Of a stretch of DNA of 64,000 bases, positions 43,581-53,689 are shown piece by piece. The notes under the pieces were generated by a model, which did no database searches, was not told the origin of the DNA, and saw nothing but the letters and a program-made list of their open reading frames with translations. The DNA is from Mariannaea sp. PMI_226 (lineage: Eukaryota > Ascomycota > Sordariomycetes > Hypocreales > Nectriaceae), in assembly GCA_024336345.1 (NCBI GenBank), contig JANFOG010000020.1, forward strand, positions 1 through 64,000, written 5' to 3'. Within the stretch, counting starts at the first letter, position 1, and every line of letters begins with the position of its first letter. Position numbers and translations under genes: made by a program.

Positions 43581-44843
43581 CTAGATACTTGTGGAGGGCA
43601 TCGGGAGGAACGCATTCGACTGCATTACTGGAACCTCAGTAAAGGTAGTTGCGGTGGTTCCGTCGGTGGCATGAGCATAGACCGGGCCAACGGGCAGAGC
43701 CGAAAATGCCACGGCTGTCGTGGCAATGTCGCGCTGGTATTCCGCCTCAAGCTTTCGCAGTGCTTTCGCTTCTAACTTCTTCTGTCTTAACCTTTCACTA
43801 GCCTCTTTGAAGTCTGTCGGGCAGATTTGTCAGGATTTGAGTCACTTTCACCGCAACCATTCTGGAATGATTTCTCTCTTACCTTTCGGATCCCTCCTTG
43901 GCCCGTGCTTTTTTGAAGTCACATGCGAGTTTAGATGGTTCAATGCACCATAGCTTTTATCACATCCATTCCAACCACAAGTGAAAGGCTTTTCTAAAAC
44001 ATGAAGTGCTCGCCGACGTCTGGTTACCTGTTGGGGTAAAAATTGGGCTGACGGAAAAGCCTATAGAATGTGCAAGTTAGTGATTATCTGAACATTACAA
44101 AGAGAAAGAAAAATAACAAGAGTAGCTGGGTAGGCGCCGTTTTGTTAGCCAGGCGCATCCTCCATCGTCAAGAATTAAGTTGTCGTCTATATTCTGAACA
44201 CATCCACGCTTGAAGGTTCCGAATTTGGCCTGTTTCTACCCTTCCACATTTCAGTCCTTTTGTGGTGACTTACCAATCCTGGTTGCGCTTTGGCTCCCAT
44301 GAAGATCGCCGACGGATCATAAACCGGACGACAATACGCTAACGGAGCACACCCAAACTGTCCATGATCTCCCAGTGTTGGCCATAATGCTGCAGCCAAG
44401 GTATCATTGAGATGAAACCATGAATATGGAATACTGCAATTTGACACAGGCAGGAGCTGGTGTGTGTACAACTGGTTCGAACACGCAATTTCCGTGATCG
44501 GACCAGCTGTGTTGCTGATGACTGTTGAGGCGTGGTAGCTTTGCCAATCCTGATTTATAGGTGACGACATGTTCTGTAGCTGTGTGAACGTGGTTCCACC
44601 GCCGTTAGTATTTCCCTGACCAAAGTAATCTTCGCAGGGACTTTCTTGGGCTGTGCAAGTGTAAGTATCACTGTCGCATGCCTGAATGATCGAGGTCCCA
44701 TGATCAATCTCAAATTTGACTGGGTCTGATGCAACAACCGCACAATTTTCCAAAGCCTCTTCATGCTCATTGCTGCTGAAGTCCCTCGCACGTGGCGAGC
44801 ATAAAGCCACCGAATTGTGCTTACCCAGAGCGTTCACACTCAT
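43581..44843 (-). CDS. C2H2 zinc-finger protein, Con7-like finger, 326 aa
   Basis: Three exons, 44843-44274, 44060-43883 and 43813-43581, over introns of 213 and 69 nt; phases fit. The first 190 residues are low in motifs and rich in Ser, Thr and Asn. One C2H2 finger lies at residues 218-242 (C218, C223, H236, H242) in the setting EKPFTCGWNGCDKSYGALNH. A helix DFKEASERLRQKKLEAKALR follows. The YGALNHLN finger and the downstream KEFKE-like helix are typical of a conserved class of fungal regulators (I think of Con7-like factors). DNA binding by a single finger plus helix is inferred. It is a candidate transcription factor carried in the island. Confidence 0.65.
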
Positions 44844-45694
44844 GTCTTCGGTTTAGATCAAACGATAAGAGAGGTGATCTGTCCGATGCAGGGCCAGAGT
44901 TTCATGGGCAGGACAAGACAACTACAATACACAACCCTTGCGAAAGAAGCTGGTAACTCTATGGCCAATATGAGTGTCCGACTACCATAGAGATATTGAT
45001 GACAAGAAGAGATAAATTTTGTTGGGCAACCTCACTGATATAGTTCATTCAAGTGAGATAAGCCGAGACCTATGGAGCACTGTTTGAGAAACACAAATAT
45101 TGCACTGACAGGGATGGGTGGTGCAAGGCGGCAAGTATGAGCCACACTGGGCTCATAGGTCATGGCTGTTACTCGTGTGCATCGAAAAAAATCATTGGAC
45201 GGCCCTAATACGCCTGGTCTTAACAACTGTTATACAGCATCCATACGAGAGTGAGCAGAAATGGATGGCTTCCTCCTTCATAACAATTATGGAGCGTGTG
45301 AAAAGTGTGTGTTTCTGCCCACTTTCGACGGCTGTTAGAGCCCATCAATTTGGCAGTATGAGGCTCTAGTCCCGCTTTCATTGTGAAGGACTGTTCGTTA
45401 CTACTGCTATGAATTGACACGTCGATCGGAAATCGGCTCGACGTCGGCTTTCATGAAAGCATAAACCACAGGACCGTCTGGAAACTTTACCATCAAGACA
45501 AACTTATTCCATTGATCGAATCTTTACATTGCTCTGTCTGACTATACGCGTCAATACACACAATAATTACAATACAATACAGTACAGTACAAACATAAAG
45601 GACGCTTAGTTTAAGTTTCAGAGCTAGACCGTATAATCTGTTGCTGACGTGGCTCGTACTATACGGGATAATTAATGTACGTGCTTCGTTACTA

Positions 45695-45841
45695 TACGGT
45701 CACGTACAGACTCAGCTTCAGTTTTTGATTTGAGAAAGTTTCGTAGGAAACTAGGCAAATTACTCAATATACCTCCTAAATTAGACAGTTTTGTCCATTT
45801 TTCATATTATGATGCTGACGCTGAACCTGTTCTTGACTGTA
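45695..45841 (+). mobile_element. TA-flanked MITE, copy C (147 bp)
   Basis: It starts TA-CGGTCACGTACAGACTCAGC and ends GCTGAACCTGTTCTTGACTG-TA. Inner parts match copies A and B, including CATATTATGATGCTGACGCT. Confidence 0.68.
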
Positions 45842-45885
45842 GAGCAGATTCTTGTATCTGTACAATATAACAGCCATATTCTCCA

Positions 45886-45950
45886 AAAAATGGCCTTTGT
45901 TTGGGACAGGCTTCCCAGCTAGAAGCGGTCCCTAGTGACGGAGTATCATA
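45886..45950 (+). repeat. Short dispersed repeat R5, copy b
   Basis: Partner of 41525-41585. It sits 45 bp downstream of MITE copy C. Confidence 0.4.
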
Positions 45951-46175
45951 TCAGCTTATTTATTTCGTTTCAGAGATCTGTTAAGCACAAACTGTGAGGG
46001 CCATATGTCGATTATACTACACACGGCTCTACTGTGGAGGCCAAATGCAGGCGAGGATGGAAACGGTCTACTGGCCACAGCCACAGTTGAGCTACAGAAA
46101 GCCATCTTCATTTTGTTATAAATTCAAAAGGCTGACGCTCTTGTCGGTTTACCCTGTATATTTTTGAGGATAATC

Positions 46176-47828
46176 ATGGATATTTACCAGATTTGTAAAG
46201 ACTTAACCTCCTCTTCACTTTCATACTCGGATCAGTTGATGATCTATGATGTTTTACGAGTCTTAAAGACAAAACATGTGGGACTTGCTACCTTATGTGA
46301 GGCTAAGAACAGCGACACCGCAAGCTTGTGGGCATATCCAGACCGAGAGCACTATACCAAGCTGCACGAGTTGATTACCCCAATCAGACAAAGCTATATT
46401 GACTTTGCGGAGAGACTAGCAAACGGGGCAGATATAGAACACTTACCAGGAGTTTCGGCAGCCCAATGGGACTTGGCTCGAGGCAAAGCCGTCAACAAGG
46501 AGATAGTCGAAACCTATTTGGAATTGTTGCAACCTAAGCAGTCTAGCGTAAAGTTGACCCCTGTTGTCAACGAGTTAGATTTAGGTATCGTTTTGTCCGA
46601 GCTTGATTGTAATCAATGTACTATCCTCCCTATCCAGAGGGATAGTGAGTGGGCGTTTGCAGTGGCGTATCCTGATCTATCCATTCAATGGTATGATAGC
46701 AACTTAGAAGGCACGGTGCCGGCTTTAACGCAAAACCGATCACGCGCCGCAAGAAATTGGCATGGGCCACACCATGAACGAAAGGAAGATTCGGGGCTTT
46801 TTATGCTTCTGGGTATTCGACTTTTCACGCAATCACTCCCTCATTTATCGCAGAATGATGCTCTTAGTGCCATCCGGACATTTCGTCCCCGTATGTTGGC
46901 TGAAATCCTGTGCGGTTGTATAGATCCCAGTGAAGGCGATTTCCAAAAAACTATCACTGCCCTGCTCGAGACAGAGTCAGCAGGTCATGGTGTTCACCAG
47001 TCAGACTTTTCGTTTTTTGCTGATGCGATGTGGACAATAGATGCATCACAGGATCTTCCCAATACTCCTATTGCTGAGAGTGACTTGGACTTCTCTCGAA
47101 GACGTATGGAATCTCATGAATCTTATGGAGTAGAATCTGTTGTTGCATCAGGAGTCCCCGTTGCGCCTGTAGGAGAGCGACCAGGGCCACAGCCATTTAG
47201 AATTCTTCAACCGAAACCGATAGATGAACGCAGGGACATCCTTCGACTTCTATGTGGAGCCGCAGCATTCAGCAGAGTCTCACGCCTCTCTGAAAGCAGT
47301 GATATCAAGCTTTTATATTCATATTCCAACCGCCAAGTAATATCCAGTGAGTTCCACAGGAGATATACCAGTGTGCTCTTCCATAATGCCTCGATGAGGG
47401 CTGCCAACTGTGCCAGATCCGCCGCTGCAGCATCCAACGGCTTACTAACTGAGACCACCATAAGAAGAGCTCAAGCACGGTGTCTCGTATGGAAGAGGTT
47501 ATGTGAAGTTAGCTTAACCTTTGGTCTGTACGAGTTCGTACTTCTTTGTATGATCCCTGAACAAAACACCAACAGGGATCCACCCTTAGACGTCGTATCC
47601 GACATACAAAACCGTCTGTTGAATCCTGATAGCGACCCCCTATGGAGTTGCGCCATTCAAGCATCAAGTCTTTGTAAAGCGATTGTCGAAAATACGTTGA
47701 ATGCTGAGTCCCTAATGATTGAGCTATACCCTCATCGAGAACATGAGGAGTTGACTAATGCTGACTTTGAGATGTTTACAAGTATTGACCCTCACGTAAA
47801 GAGGCAAATACCACGCGCGAATAGGTAG
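46176..47828 (+). CDS. Ulp1/C48 peptidase-like protein, probably catalytically dead, 550 aa
   Basis: An intronless frame; I prefer ATG 46176 (MDIYQICKDLTSSSLSYSDQ) because the upstream in-frame start is not an ATG. Residues ~120-250 follow the C48 (SUMO protease) core: ILPIQRDSEWAFAVAYPDLS, IQWYDSN, then a HERKEDSGLFMLLGIRLF segment and RPRMLAEIL. In active enzymes the first motif is HW, the second holds the catalytic Asp and the third is DCG. Here the His is Glu (SEW), the Asp (WYDS) remains, and the Cys is Ser (EDSGLF). The C-terminal 220 residues are helical and unrecognised. I infer a binding or decoy role towards SUMO/ubiquitin-like proteins rather than cleavage. Confidence 0.6.
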   Translation: MDIYQICKDLTSSSLSYSDQLMIYDVLRVLKTKHVGLATLCEAKNSDTASLWAYPDREHYTKLHELITPIRQSYIDFAERLANGADIEHLPGVSAAQWDLARGKAVNKEIVETYLELLQPKQSSVKLTPVVNELDLGIVLSELDCNQCTILPIQRDSEWAFAVAYPDLSIQWYDSNLEGTVPALTQNRSRAARNWHGPHHERKEDSGLFMLLGIRLFTQSLPHLSQNDALSAIRTFRPRMLAEILCGCIDPSEGDFQKTITALLETESAGHGVHQSDFSFFADAMWTIDASQDLPNTPIAESDLDFSRRRMESHESYGVESVVASGVPVAPVGERPGPQPFRILQPKPIDERRDILRLLCGAAAFSRVSRLSESSDIKLLYSYSNRQVISSEFHRRYTSVLFHNASMRAANCARSAAAASNGLLTETTIRRAQARCLVWKRLCEVSLTFGLYEFVLLCMIPEQNTNRDPPLDVVSDIQNRLLNPDSDPLWSCAIQASSLCKAIVENTLNAESLMIELYPHREHEELTNADFEMFTSIDPHVKRQIPRANR

Positions 47829-49719
47829 CCGTATGTATAGTAATGTACGATTCAGTAACCAGAAATGCTCTTCGTGATCATGGGAGCTCGAAGACTTTCT
47901 AGGATACGCCCCAAAATTTATGCATAGGAGCTGTTAGGGAAATTAGTGATAATTACCTGAATCCTTCATTAAATACGATTGTCTTGTTGTGCAAGCTTAC
48001 TTGGGAGGTCTCAAAATCTACCAATGTGTCAAATTGCACAGATAAACTTGCACCGTCCTGGTTTAGTCTGACCAGGTATTTTAACCACTACCTCTACTTG
48101 ATAAGCTCAATCTCCATATTTTCCAACTTGTATTTTTTCCCGATTCTGAAACCAAGAAAAGCCTCCTGATGAAATACACGTTCCGAATCATATAGATAGA
48201 ACAGCTTTTAATTGGAAATCAACTTTCTGTAAAGCAGGCAAGACATCTTCCTCTTAAGAGGCCCCCTGTAAAACGACAAACTTATAATAGTAAGCCTTGA
48301 TACAGTACGCTTTCTTATCAACAACAATAGCCCTTTATTCGAGGTCTAAGAGGACGTCTGCAAGCCATTTGCAAGATCAAGACATGCAGCCGCAACGAGA
48401 TCTACAGGCAACCATTCAAACCTATCCTTATCACCGCGCAGCAGCGGCAAAACCTTGAGCTCAAGCGCATTCAGCACCGCCAGAGGGAGGCTTCATGATC
48501 GATCCATATCCCCTGGCTGGTATCGCCTATGACCTGTTCGATGCGCAGTACACAAAAAACGCCACCAGCCTGGGCTGCAGCTTCACAGACTTTCTCGCCC
48601 ACCGGCTTGGAGCGAACATAGCCGGTGTCCTGGGAGTACGTAAGATCATTAACCGGCCGTCAGGAACGGTAGCTGTCTCACTGCCTCCGTTCTCTGGTGT
48701 GTTTAGGGTAGGAGAGATTATGCTTGCAAAATTGCAAGGAACTAAGAGCGAGGGCTTGAGAAGGTTCTGGAGACCTGTGATGTGCGGCCGATTGAAATAA
48801 GCGATTGGCCGAAGTGAATGATGAGAGGTATTCTGGCCTTGATGCTGGCCATTAGTTACAGTATCTCTCGGCAGTACATTTAAGCGGGCTAAAAACGACT
48901 GAACGAATATAGTAACTAAATTCGCTACCGGTACCCCTAAAGTCTGGCGGAAATGTGTCTGTAGCTAGACCTCATTGCTACAGTGGCGGAAGATGTTTTG
49001 GCGGCATGTTCATCCAACGTCACAGAGCTATAAGTTATTATTACTGAGCAGCAAAGTTTGGAATGCGCATTCCCTTTTCCGTTTTCCCTCAGCAGGTAAT
49101 GCGACATCCAATTTGGGCCCTGCGAACACGCTAAATAGTGATGAAACTCGTCACGAGTGTAGGTCTGCAAATGGGTAGAAAAAGGCCGGCCACATTTCGA
49201 ACAGCTCATGACCGAATCAATATTCGCCTTCTGTCATAGTGCTGTACTGCACGGTACGGTACGCTGCGAGTTTTGCCAGTCAAGCCCATCACAGCTAGTT
49301 AGCACAGTACATGAAGCACAGAGCACCGGAAGGTATTGGACTTTATTTCATACGATCTGTGGGCAGAAATCTATGGTTGTGCTGGGGCCAAGACCAAATA
49401 CACATAGTCATGGAATTGACAATTTTGGGCATTACCATATTGTATCAGAAAATGTGTCTCGGCTGGGATGTATTGAAGCAAAATATTACTAATGCCTTCG
49501 AGAGTAACCATAAAAAAATCGCCTCTGATCCCAACGTTCCCACGTCCTCATTGTGAACCAGTCGATTCTCAATTCCGATCTGTGGACAAATGTCAATAGA
49601 TCGACCTTCAAATTGACACAAAGTATTCTGGCTTTCGAGATCGGCCCATCATAGAGGCTGATTCATGTTCATCGACTGAACTGGCGAAAGAAACAAAGAG
49701 CCTAGTCTGAGAGAAGCAG
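47829..49719. other. 1.9-kb region with weak ORFs only
   Basis: A plus-strand frame at 48495-48800 (MIDPYPLAGIAYDLFDAQYT) and a preceding basic frame near 48345 (RGRLQAICKIKTCSRNE) might be a decayed gene, but nothing identifies them. A minus-strand Cys-rich frame is listed separately. Confidence 0.35.
48937..49209 (-). CDS. Possible small zinc-binding protein, 90 aa
   Basis: The frame opens MSCSKCGRPFSTHLQTYTRD and goes on EFHHYLACS, giving a CxxC...HH....C arrangement that could bind zinc. Beyond residue 45 the composition looks less convincing and an intron is possible. It lies upstream of and opposite to the F-box gene. Confidence 0.25.
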   Translation of the reverse strand: MSCSKCGRPFSTHLQTYTRDEFHHYLACSQGPNWMSHYLLRENGKGNAHSKLCCSVIITYSSVTLDEHAAKTSSATVAMRSSYRHISARL

Positions 49720-51840
49720 ATGACTGACATAATCTCTCGACTGCCGACGGAGGTTCTCCGAATGATTATCGAAAATGTTGAGTGCTCCCTCAATCAACAT
49801 CCTCTCGTCGATGCCTTGGCCATCAGGACTAGGAATGGAGAGAATGTATCTATTGGGGAAGGTTACTAAAGAACTCAGGTCGCCACAACCAAAGACCTCA
49901 AATCGGTCACTGAGGTCTCGAAAAGAATTCGAAATGTCGGTCTGCCAGTATTCTGGCATTCGGTCGAGATCACACCCAAGGGTCCCTCAAATAGTACTAA
50001 GCTCCATGAGTTGCCACTACTACACCCACCTCCATCGTCTTCGATGCACATCAGACATCTTCATTTCCGAACTAATTTAACAGGTCGGTATCCATGGAGT
50101 ATATGCCCACATAGAGACGGACCCCTTAGAGCCGATCTGAGCGCATATGATTTGACTGAAGATGAATATGCCTATTGGATGAATAATTCGGACGATAATG
50201 ATCTAAACGACATCATGAGCGAATATGACTGGGGGAATCATCGTCGAAATTTCTATCATCTTAGTTTTGCCAGTGGGATTATTATCAACGGACTCTATCA
50301 TAATCAACTTCGAAGCTTCAGGTGCGTGCTGTCGAGAAACTAATTACATAAATAAATTCTAACAAATGCTTTTAGTTGGGACTTAGGAACCTGCATTCCA
50401 GAAATCGTTCTTGGACCGAGTGGAATCATCACTTCACGACAGAAATTACTCGAGGATATATCCCTCACGACCGTTCCAGATTGCTCAACAGAAGACAACA
50501 TAGCGATTAATGGCGACCCTCATCCTTGTTGCCAAGCATCCATCATTGTTTTGGATAATTTCCAAAACCTCAAATCCATTCGCTGGAGAGGCCCACGCTC
50601 CAAAGACATCGATACTTTATCCAACGCCATCAAGAACAATCGAATAAACTTGACAAAGCTCGAGCTTGACTTTTTAGATGGTGTTGTAGACTGGATTGAA
50701 TTACCTGAACAGTCGGATGAATGTCCACTTTTTATGCAGTTCTTGGGCATGCCTCCGAATCCTTCTTCATCAGCTTTCCCACATTTACAAGAGCTATCTC
50801 TTTCCTGCGCCGCCATCGGGCCGGCACTTGCTTCTGCGCTGGATATGCATTCTCTCGTACTGCTCAAGTTGGACCGCTGCGATGGATGGGCTAGATTCTT
50901 GGAAAGGATGACGGAGTCAAAAGTCATACCGAAGCTCAAGTCGCTGGAAATTTCTTCCAGCTCTAACGACCCACCAGGACAGGGAGAGCAAGCCATTGCA
51001 AACTTCATAGGGTCTTTTGGGGGACTAGAGAAGCTCCATCTAGATATTTTTCCCTCTTTATGGCCTACATCATGGGTTCCCACTCGAACATTCTGGAACG
51101 GGGTCATAAGACATCGTAGTACTTTGAGGAGTTGCATCTTCGATCAGCTTTGGGTCGACAAAACAGAAGCAAGAACTTCTCTAGCCCCATTTGTTCAGCA
51201 AAGAACGATATCCGCACAACGACAAAACACCGCTTTGCAGCAGTTTTTGGATTGCATTGAACAGAAACCGCAGTCCAACGTCTTAAACTTGCTGAATCCT
51301 GAGTGCCTTGGTCTAATAAACGAGCCAACATGCCTTGTAAGAATCACGCTTCTTTCACAATGTTTTTCTTTTGCGGTTACATTCTACACATCACTGACTT
51401 GCTCTTTATAGAGACGCATGCTTCTTCCTTTTACGGAGAAGGACAGTTTGAAGATCATCCACGTCCGTACCGGATGGCGTGTACCCCCCAGTGAATGGGT
51501 GTGGGCCCGGAAAGATTTCGTGAAGTCGGAGAAAACGTGGAGTGGAAGTTATTGCGGTACTAATCTCAGGGCCTTGTGGCCTAACGTGAATGACTTGTAT
51601 GGAAGATATCGGCTCCAGGAGAAGTTCTGTGCTTTCGTTGAGTGGGCTTTTGGCCCCAAAGGTATCGCCTCTCTGCGAATTCTGGCAGTAGGTGACTTCT
51701 TAAACGAATGCGACTCTCAAGAGACCCGGTTCAGTATTTGTCGGAATGAAGACGGGACATTTACGTTCCTGGACGGGAGAGACGGAAGACGGGACCGGGC
51801 CTTAGATGAATACCGGGACTTCTTAGCATCCTGTAAATAG
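49720..51840 (+). CDS. F-box/leucine-rich-repeat-like protein, 629 aa
   Basis: Four exons, 49720-49776, 49879-50321, 50376-51336 and 51412-51840 (introns 102, 54 and 75 nt); all phases agree. Joining exon 1 to exon 2 rebuilds a standard F-box: ISRLPTEVLRMIIEN-V, then TTKDLKSVTEVSKRI and LPVFWHSVEI (residues 5-48). The following ~400 residues have repeating L..L.L motifs (LTKLELDFL, LQELSLSCA, LVLLKLDRCDGW, LKSLEISSS, LEKLHLDIF) typical of fungal F-box/LRR proteins. The end has a conserved-looking fold (GWRVPPSEWVW, FCAFVEWAFGPKGIASLRIL). F-box proteins recruit substrates to SCF ubiquitin ligases; the target is unknown. The gene appears intact. Confidence 0.82.
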
Positions 51841-52328
51841 TGGAGCTTAGTGTTATTGTAGCATTCAAGACCATTCATGTGTTATAATGCGTCATTGGTG
51901 GTCAGATCCCGTGGAAAGGCATGGTAAGGTGGTCATTTATCACGAACGTTTTACTTCGTGGTATGTAAATTGTGCTTCTCAGCCTTAACAGTAGCTGGGC
52001 CAAATGACATACCGATTCATTTAGATTTGTTGAGTGCGTTATGAATGTTTTGTCTCGCCATCCTACGGTCTGATGTGGTCGCGCATCAGTGAGTTTGCTA
52101 AAACTGTACACCGTATGCTTAGAATTTACTTGCACACCACAATAAAATGATACATGGTCATAATTCAGCTAAAATTGTACTTCAGTCTAGTCAACGGAAT
52201 GTACTGTATCAAGTTGCTATTAAAGCTACTATCTTTTAACTACCAGTCCATCACGAGACGCAATATTAACCATTGATCATCTCCGTTTACACAATTGCTT
52301 CAAAGTGCCCAGACAATTGAAGATAATA
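51841..52328. other. Intergenic between convergent genes
   Basis: 3' flanks of the F-box gene (plus) and the receptor gene (minus). No structure or terminator-like feature stands out. Confidence 0.4.
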
Positions 52329-53689
52329 CTAGAACGACCTATACGCCCAGGATGCGCGTTCAGCTGCTCCTCCCCCTTCTCTAAAAATATCTTCCTGCAA
52401 TGGATATGGCTGAGCTCGACTTTGGTCTGGCAGTACAGTGTAGATAGGCATATTCCCTATCTCTATTGACACTTCCGTTTTCTTTCGGATTCCGGTACTC
52501 CGCAACAAGCCCTCAGACTTGCCACCGGGATGAATTTGGGAGCGGGCTATTGGTGTTTGGCTTGCATGGCTTGCTTGGACCTTCGTTGTAGTTCGAGTCA
52601 CCCTTTCTGAACGGTTTGACTCAGAACGCTGTTTGGCCGATTGAGAGTTTGTATTGCCTGGTATTGCAGCTGAAGAGAGTGAGCGCCTGATTGCGGACAG
52701 CTTGCTTCGAATGAACGGGAATACTATCGGCAAGTTTGTAGTCACAACAGCTACGAAGGTCTCGCGTACAGCCCAATAGCCCGCCTGTTCCGCACCTTTC
52801 AAAGGATTCTTTGCATATTTAGCCAAAATTCCAGTACGCATGGAAACAGAAGGAAATTTACCGATAGGATTAACACGCATCGCAGTATTCCTGCTGCCAT
52901 AACAAATACTCCACCAGAGAGCAAGGCTATCAACCCAAGCTTCTTTAGGATTGGAAGCCTTGCCAACGAGAATATTAATACTGGAATTGATAACAAATAT
53001 ATGTCGGTTAATCCGTTCAGAATAACCGTCACAAACAAATTAATCTTGGAAACCGCCGGCTGACAATGATCTGCTCCATTCGTTAAGCTCACGTTTCTCC
53101 GACGGGGTGGGTTGAGTCCTACTTCCTGGGTCTGGATTAATTTGCCAGTTCTTATGAAATGGCTGGCAGCCCAATAATATAGAAAGTATAACAACAACCC
53201 AGGTGGTGGATATTAGAATGTATGCAATATACACCCGCAACCGGTATACTGGCAAGCCTTCTGTCAATCTCATAAAGAAGTAGCACATTGATGCCTTCAA
53301 TATCCAGAGAAGGGTGACGTAGACCACCCATCCCGCTATCTGGGTTTTGGACCCATTTACTCGCAAGGAGTATTCCAGACTCTCTTGGTCCAGAGTTTCT
53401 CTCTCGTGGCTCGACATGCCATTGTTTGCCAAACCATTCCAATAAGCTCCAACCGTGTAGGCAAGTGCTGTTTCCGTAGAGTACAAAAACTATAAGGGGA
53501 AAGTAAGTATTAGATGAAAGGTATTAGTAGTTTGCGTGTAGTCATCCTTACCGCAGCGACAACCATAAAATAGTCATCCAACTCAAGATGCCGAAACGTT
53601 CTGGCTTCTGATCTAGCGTAGATGCGAAGGCCTATAATACTAAGGCCAAGCCCCAGCAGCGTAAATGCCTCTATAGTAAATCTGGTCAT
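52329..53689 (-). CDS. PTH11-like seven-helix membrane receptor (fungal rhodopsin-domain protein), 397 aa
   Basis: Four exons, 53689-53552, 53489-53123, 53070-52862 and 52808-52329 (introns 62, 52 and 53 nt); all phases agree. The start MTRFTIEAFTLLGLGLSIIG leads into RIYARSEARTFRHLELDDYF, the usual first-loop LDDY motif. Then follow WVVYVTLLWILKASMCYFF, CQPFHKNWQINPDPG-N-H and CQPAVSKINLFVTVILNGLTD. Last come PLKGAEQAGYWAVRETFVAV and TTNLPIVFPFIR. These are hallmark motifs of PTH11-like proteins. They are plasma-membrane receptors, some needed for surface sensing in plant pathogens; no CFEM domain is present here. The cytoplasmic tail is Ser/Arg-rich. Confidence 0.87.

Larger units (their letters stand above)
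44844..46175. other. 1.3-kb intergenic region with MITE copy C and repeat R5b
   Basis: No gene is supported. Frames at 45032-45420 carry no motif. TACAGTACAGTAC occurs at about 45578-45591. Confidence 0.4.

Noticed and set aside
50520..51137. 205-codon minus-strand frame
   Set aside because: It is the antisense of the F-box/LRR coding exon.
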